The notes under the pieces were generated by a model. That model was not told the DNA's origin. It made no database searches and worked only from the letters and a program-made list of their open reading frames with translations. 15,483 nucleotides of DNA from the NCBI GenBank assembly GCA_025966175.1, contig JAOPVN010000122.1:1-15483 (forward strand). The letters run 5' to 3'. Shown here piece after piece: positions 13,008 to 15,483 of this stretch; position 1 is the first letter of the stretch; every line of letters begins with the position of its first letter. Position numbers and translations under genes: made by a program. This DNA is from Modestobacter sp. (GTDB taxonomy: Bacteria > Actinomycetota > Actinomycetes > Mycobacteriales > Geodermatophilaceae).

Positions 13008-13745
13008 GTGCCGAAGCTGCAGCTGCTCCCCGCCGTCGACGTCGCCGACGGTCTCGCCGTCCGCCTGGTGCAGGGGGAGGCCGGTAGCGAGACCTCCTAC
13101 GGCGACCCGCTGGAGGCCGCGTTGGCCTGGCAGCGGGACGGCGCCGAGTGGGTCCACCTGGTCGACCTGGACGCCGCCTTCGGTCGTGGCTCCAACCGCG
13201 AGCTGCTCGCCTCGGTCGTCGGTGCGCTGGACGTCGACGTCGAGTTGTCCGGCGGCATCCGGGACGACGCGTCGCTGGCCGCCGCGCTGGCCACCGGCTG
13301 CCGGCGGGTCAACCTCGGCACCGCCGCCCTGGAGTCCCCGGAGTGGTGCGCGCGGGCGATCGCCGAGCACGTTGACCGGAACGCCGTCGGCCTCGACGTG
13401 CGCGGCACCCGGCTGGCCGCCCGCGGCTGGACCCAGGAGGGCGGCGAGCTGTACGAGACGCTGGGCCGCCTGGACGCCGAGGGCTGCTCCCGGTACGTGG
13501 TCACCGACATCACCAAGGACGGGACGCTGCGCGGGCCCAACCTGGACCTGCTGCGCGAGGTCTGTGCCGCGACCCCGCGACCGGTGATCGCCTCCGGCGG
13601 CGTCAGCTCGCTCGAGGACATCCGGGCGCTGGCCGCCCTCACCGAGATCGGCGTCGAGGGCGCGATCGTCGGCAAGGCGCTCTACGCCGGCCAGTTCACC
13701 CTGCCGGAGGCGCTCGCGCTGACCGCCGAGGTGTCGGCCGGATGA
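13008..13745 (+). CDS. hisA: Phosphoribosyl isomerase (HisA, PriA type)
   Basis: TIM-barrel isomerase of ProFAR to PRFAR. In actinobacteria the orthologue PriA often also performs the TrpF step of tryptophan synthesis. 245 residues. D11 (LLPAVDV) and D171 (TDITKDGTL) are the general acid/base pair, D130 (GLDVRG) is conserved, and R139-G-W141 followed by an EGG turn is the PriA-type flexible loop used to switch substrates. Phosphate sites are ELSGGIRD and IASGGVSS. Whether it really serves tryptophan synthesis depends on absence of trpF elsewhere in the genome, which cannot be seen here. The stop overlaps ridA as ATGA. Confidence 0.95.
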   Translation: MPKLQLLPAVDVADGLAVRLVQGEAGSETSYGDPLEAALAWQRDGAEWVHLVDLDAAFGRGSNRELLASVVGALDVDVELSGGIRDDASLAAALATGCRRVNLGTAALESPEWCARAIAEHVDRNAVGLDVRGTRLAARGWTQEGGELYETLGRLDAEGCSRYVVTDITKDGTLRGPNLDLLREVCAATPRPVIASGGVSSLEDIRALAALTEIGVEGAIVGKALYAGQFTLPEALALTAEVSAG

Positions 13746-14134
13746 CCGCCGTGCGGCTGGGCTCCGGTGCGCCCTGGGAGTCGGTCGTCGGCTACAGCCG
13801 GGTCGTCGTCGCCGGCGACTCCGCCTGGGTGAGCGGCACGACCGCGACGGTCGACGGCGCCGTGGCGCACCCCGGGGATGCCGCCGCGCAGACCCGGGTG
13901 GCGCTCGCGACGATCGAGCGGGCGCTGGCCGGTGCCGGGTTCGCCCTCGGCGACGTGGTCCGCACGCGCATGTTCGTCACCGACATCAGCCGCTGGGAGG
14001 AGATCGGGCGGGTGCACGGCGAGTTCTTCGGCGACATCCGGCCGGCCACCTCGATGGTGCAGGTGGCCGCGCTGATCGACCCGGCGATGCTGATCGAGAT
14101 CGAGGCCGACGCGGTGCGGGGGGCCGGCGGATGA
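13742..14134 (+). CDS. RidA-family protein lacking the deaminase arginine
   Basis: 130-residue YjgF/YER057c/UK114-family protein, sandwiched by ATGA overlaps between hisA and hisF. Recognisable blocks are WVSGTTATVDG, RVALATIERALAGAG, VVRTRMFVTDISRWEEIGRV and IEIEADAVR. Canonical RidA enamine/imine deaminases have Arg in P-A-R-S; here the sequence is P101-A-T-S-M105, so the arginine that binds the substrate carboxylate is missing (T103). The C-terminal Glu of E-I-E-A is kept. It therefore belongs to the Rid subgroups without proven 2-aminoacrylate deaminase activity. A role tied to a reactive intermediate of histidine synthesis is an inference from the operon only. Confidence 0.9.
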   Translation: MTAVRLGSGAPWESVVGYSRVVVAGDSAWVSGTTATVDGAVAHPGDAAAQTRVALATIERALAGAGFALGDVVRTRMFVTDISRWEEIGRVHGEFFGDIRPATSMVQVAALIDPAMLIEIEADAVRGAGG

Positions 14135-14925
14135 GCCTCGCCGTGCGGGTCATCCCGTGCCTGGACGTCGACGCCGGCCGGGTGGTCAAGGGCGTGAACT
14201 TCGTCGACCTCGTCGATGCCGGTGATCCGGTGGAGATGGCCCGGGTCTACGACGCCGAGGGCGCCGACGAGCTCACCTTCCTCGACATCACCGCGAGCTC
14301 CGGTGACCGGGAGACGACCTACGACGTCGTCCGGCGCACCGCCGAGAGCGTTTTCATCCCGCTCACCGTCGGCGGCGGCGTGCGCAGCGTCGCCGACGTC
14401 GACAAGCTGCTGCGGGCCGGGGCGGACAAGGTCGCGGTGAACACCGCGGCGGTCGCCCGGCCCGAGCTGATCGCCGAGATCGCCCACCGGTTCGGCAACC
14501 AGGTGCTGGTGCTGTCGCTCGACGCGCGGCGGGTGCAGGACGGTGCGGTCACCGACTCCGGCTTCGAGGTCACCACCCACGGGGGACGGCGCGGCACCGG
14601 CCGGGACGCCGTGGAGTGGGTGGTGCAGGCCGCCGCGCTGGGCGTCGGCGAGGTGCTGCTGAACTCGGTGGACGCCGACGGCACCCGGGCCGGCTTCGAC
14701 ACCGAGCTCATCCGGGCAGTGCGCCGGGAGGTCACCGTGCCGCTGATCGCCAGTGGGGGAGCCGGCGCGGTCGAGCACTTCCCGCCCGCGGTGGAGGCCG
14801 GTGCCGATGCGGTGCTGGCGGCGAGCGTCTTCCACTTCGGACAGCTGCGGGTGGGGGACGTGAAGCGTGGGCTGGCCGAGGCCGGCGTCCCGATCCGGCT
14901 GGAGGCCGACCGCCCGCAGAGCTGA
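14131..14925 (+). CDS. hisF: Imidazole glycerol phosphate synthase, cyclase subunit
   Basis: TIM-barrel partner of HisH; it uses the ammonia channelled from HisH to close the imidazole ring, giving IGP and AICAR. 264 residues, typical length. Catalytic D12 (RVIPCLDVDAGRVVKG) and D131 (VLSLDARR) are in place. GGGVRS, KVAVNTAA, GTGRDAVEW and IASGGAGAVEHF form the phosphate and ammonia-gate regions. ATG 14131 overlaps the ridA stop. In many actinobacteria hisI comes next; here the following gene is unrelated and on the other strand. Confidence 0.97.
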   Translation: MSLAVRVIPCLDVDAGRVVKGVNFVDLVDAGDPVEMARVYDAEGADELTFLDITASSGDRETTYDVVRRTAESVFIPLTVGGGVRSVADVDKLLRAGADKVAVNTAAVARPELIAEIAHRFGNQVLVLSLDARRVQDGAVTDSGFEVTTHGGRRGTGRDAVEWVVQAAALGVGEVLLNSVDADGTRAGFDTELIRAVRREVTVPLIASGGAGAVEHFPPAVEAGADAVLAASVFHFGQLRVGDVKRGLAEAGVPIRLEADRPQS

Positions 14926-14946
14926 CGCGGCGTCGTTGATAGGTCC

Positions 14947-14969
14947 CGTTGCGGTGACCGAGGGCAACG
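14947..14969 (+). terminator. Weak hairpin after hisF
   Basis: CGTTGC and GCAACG pair across an 11-base loop, 22 bases past the hisF stop and before the convergent gene ending at 14986. The stem is only six pairs with no U-tract, so its role as terminator is tentative. Confidence 0.25.
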
Positions 14970-14985
14970 AGCGGACTCTGACACA

Positions 14986-15372
14986 TCACGGCGACGTGTC
15001 GAACGGACCCTCGCCTGGCCTCTCGTCGCCCGTGCTCAGGGAGAAACTGCTGATCATCGGCGGATGAGTGGTTCCCGCCACGACGTCCCAGGCGAAATAG
15101 ACCGGCCTCTCGGTCTGGAGCATGTGCCGATGTACCTCGAACTGGGCATTGAGCGTGTACACAGTGGGCACGAGGGAAGGTGGCGTCCCGTTGACGTAAC
15201 CTTGCGCACCGGCTGGTATCGACAGAATGTGCGTTATCTGCGCTTCGGCAACGCTATTCCCGTCCCCCACGTTGGGAACGGGCTTCACGTAGATGTGGTT
15301 CGCGAAATCGAATGGCTGAGTCTGCAACGTCCCCGTGGTGATCCGGTAGGACAACACCATCAGGTATGGCAT
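14986..15372 (-). CDS. Unrecognised 128-residue protein, low GC for the locus
   Basis: The frame begins MPYLMVLSYRITTG and includes FDFANHIYVKPVPNVGDG, ITHILSIPAGAQGYVNG, LNAQFEVHRHML and TERPVYFAWDVVAG, ending in a charged tail. Alternating hydrophobic residues suggest a mostly beta fold; there is no signal peptide, membrane helix or cysteine. I cannot assign a family. GAGGAG lies five bases before ATG 15372, which favours that start over the in-frame GTG at 15390. Codon use includes many A/T third positions, unlike every neighbour, which suggests recent acquisition. It is convergent with hisF, in the place where hisI often sits. Confidence 0.7.
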   Translation of the reverse strand: MPYLMVLSYRITTGTLQTQPFDFANHIYVKPVPNVGDGNSVAEAQITHILSIPAGAQGYVNGTPPSLVPTVYTLNAQFEVHRHMLQTERPVYFAWDVVAGTTHPPMISSFSLSTGDERPGEGPFDTSP

Positions 15373-15483
15373 CTGTGCTCCTCGGGACACCCGCCGCCCT
15401 GTTCACGCGAGCCGCCGCGGTTGATCCACCGAATGTCGCAGTCAGTGTGCGCGGAAGTGAGAGTAGTGACGATCATCGGCCAC
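15373..15483. other. Upstream region of the low-GC gene
   Basis: 111 bp to the window edge, also lower in GC than the his genes. I see no complete gene. A TACTCT hexamer on the minus strand (RC of about 15459-15464) could be a -10 but no -35 is clear. Nothing else is supported. Confidence 0.3.

Noticed and set aside
1..15483. tRNA, rRNA, CRISPR array, prophage or defence system
   Set aside because: I found no cloverleaf or CCA-end pattern, no evenly spaced direct repeats, and no integrase, capsid, nuclease or toxin-antitoxin motifs in any credible frame.

Overview
The window comes from a very GC-rich actinobacterium. Evidence for this is strong G/C bias at third codon positions, frequent GTG starts, ATGA stop/start overlaps, leaderless-looking promoters, and a hisA product carrying the dual-substrate PriA signature of actinobacteria. 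A member of the Geodermatophilaceae or a close relative is my guess; there is no rRNA or other marker here to prove it.

The backbone is a histidine biosynthesis locus cut into three + strand blocks. Block 1 (523-3722) is hisD-hisC-hisB plus a 58-residue membrane protein, read divergently from a LON-substrate-binding-domain gene that runs off the left edge. Block 2 (9874-10512) is hisH alone. Block 3 (13008-14925) is hisA/priA-ridA-hisF, joined by ATGA overlaps. hisG, hisE and hisI are not in the window; hisF is followed by an unrelated gene on the opposite strand.

Between blocks 1 and 2 lies accessory material. It holds a minus-strand sulP-merR pair (anion transporter plus regulator), a minus-strand exported eight-cysteine protein ending at a strong hairpin, and a divergent two-haem ferric-reductase-like flavoprotein. 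The flavoprotein has a possible 21-codon leader upstream and a 29-codon membrane micropeptide downstream. Next comes a broken NTP_transf_6 (DUF925) nucleotidyltransferase gene, whose C-terminal part has its own ribosome binding site. Between blocks 2 and 3 lie a minus-strand nitroreductase-SDR pair and a divergent + strand SDR. After hisF comes an unrecognised minus-strand gene of visibly lower GC.

Two non-coding patterns stand out. First, a 57-bp palindromic dispersed repeat occurs at 3745-3801 and, inverted, at 10546-10602 (53 of 57 bases identical), both in gaps between convergent genes. A decayed relative appears to sit inside the broken nucleotidyltransferase gene at about 9359-9430. In all three places the repeat's GAAGGAC end abuts or overlaps the TGA stop of the reading frame beside it. 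Second, three genes (LON-domain, hisH, hisA) have a TAGnnT hexamer 6-7 nt before a GTG start with no Shine-Dalgarno. This suggests leaderless transcripts and that each interrupted his block is driven from its own promoter.
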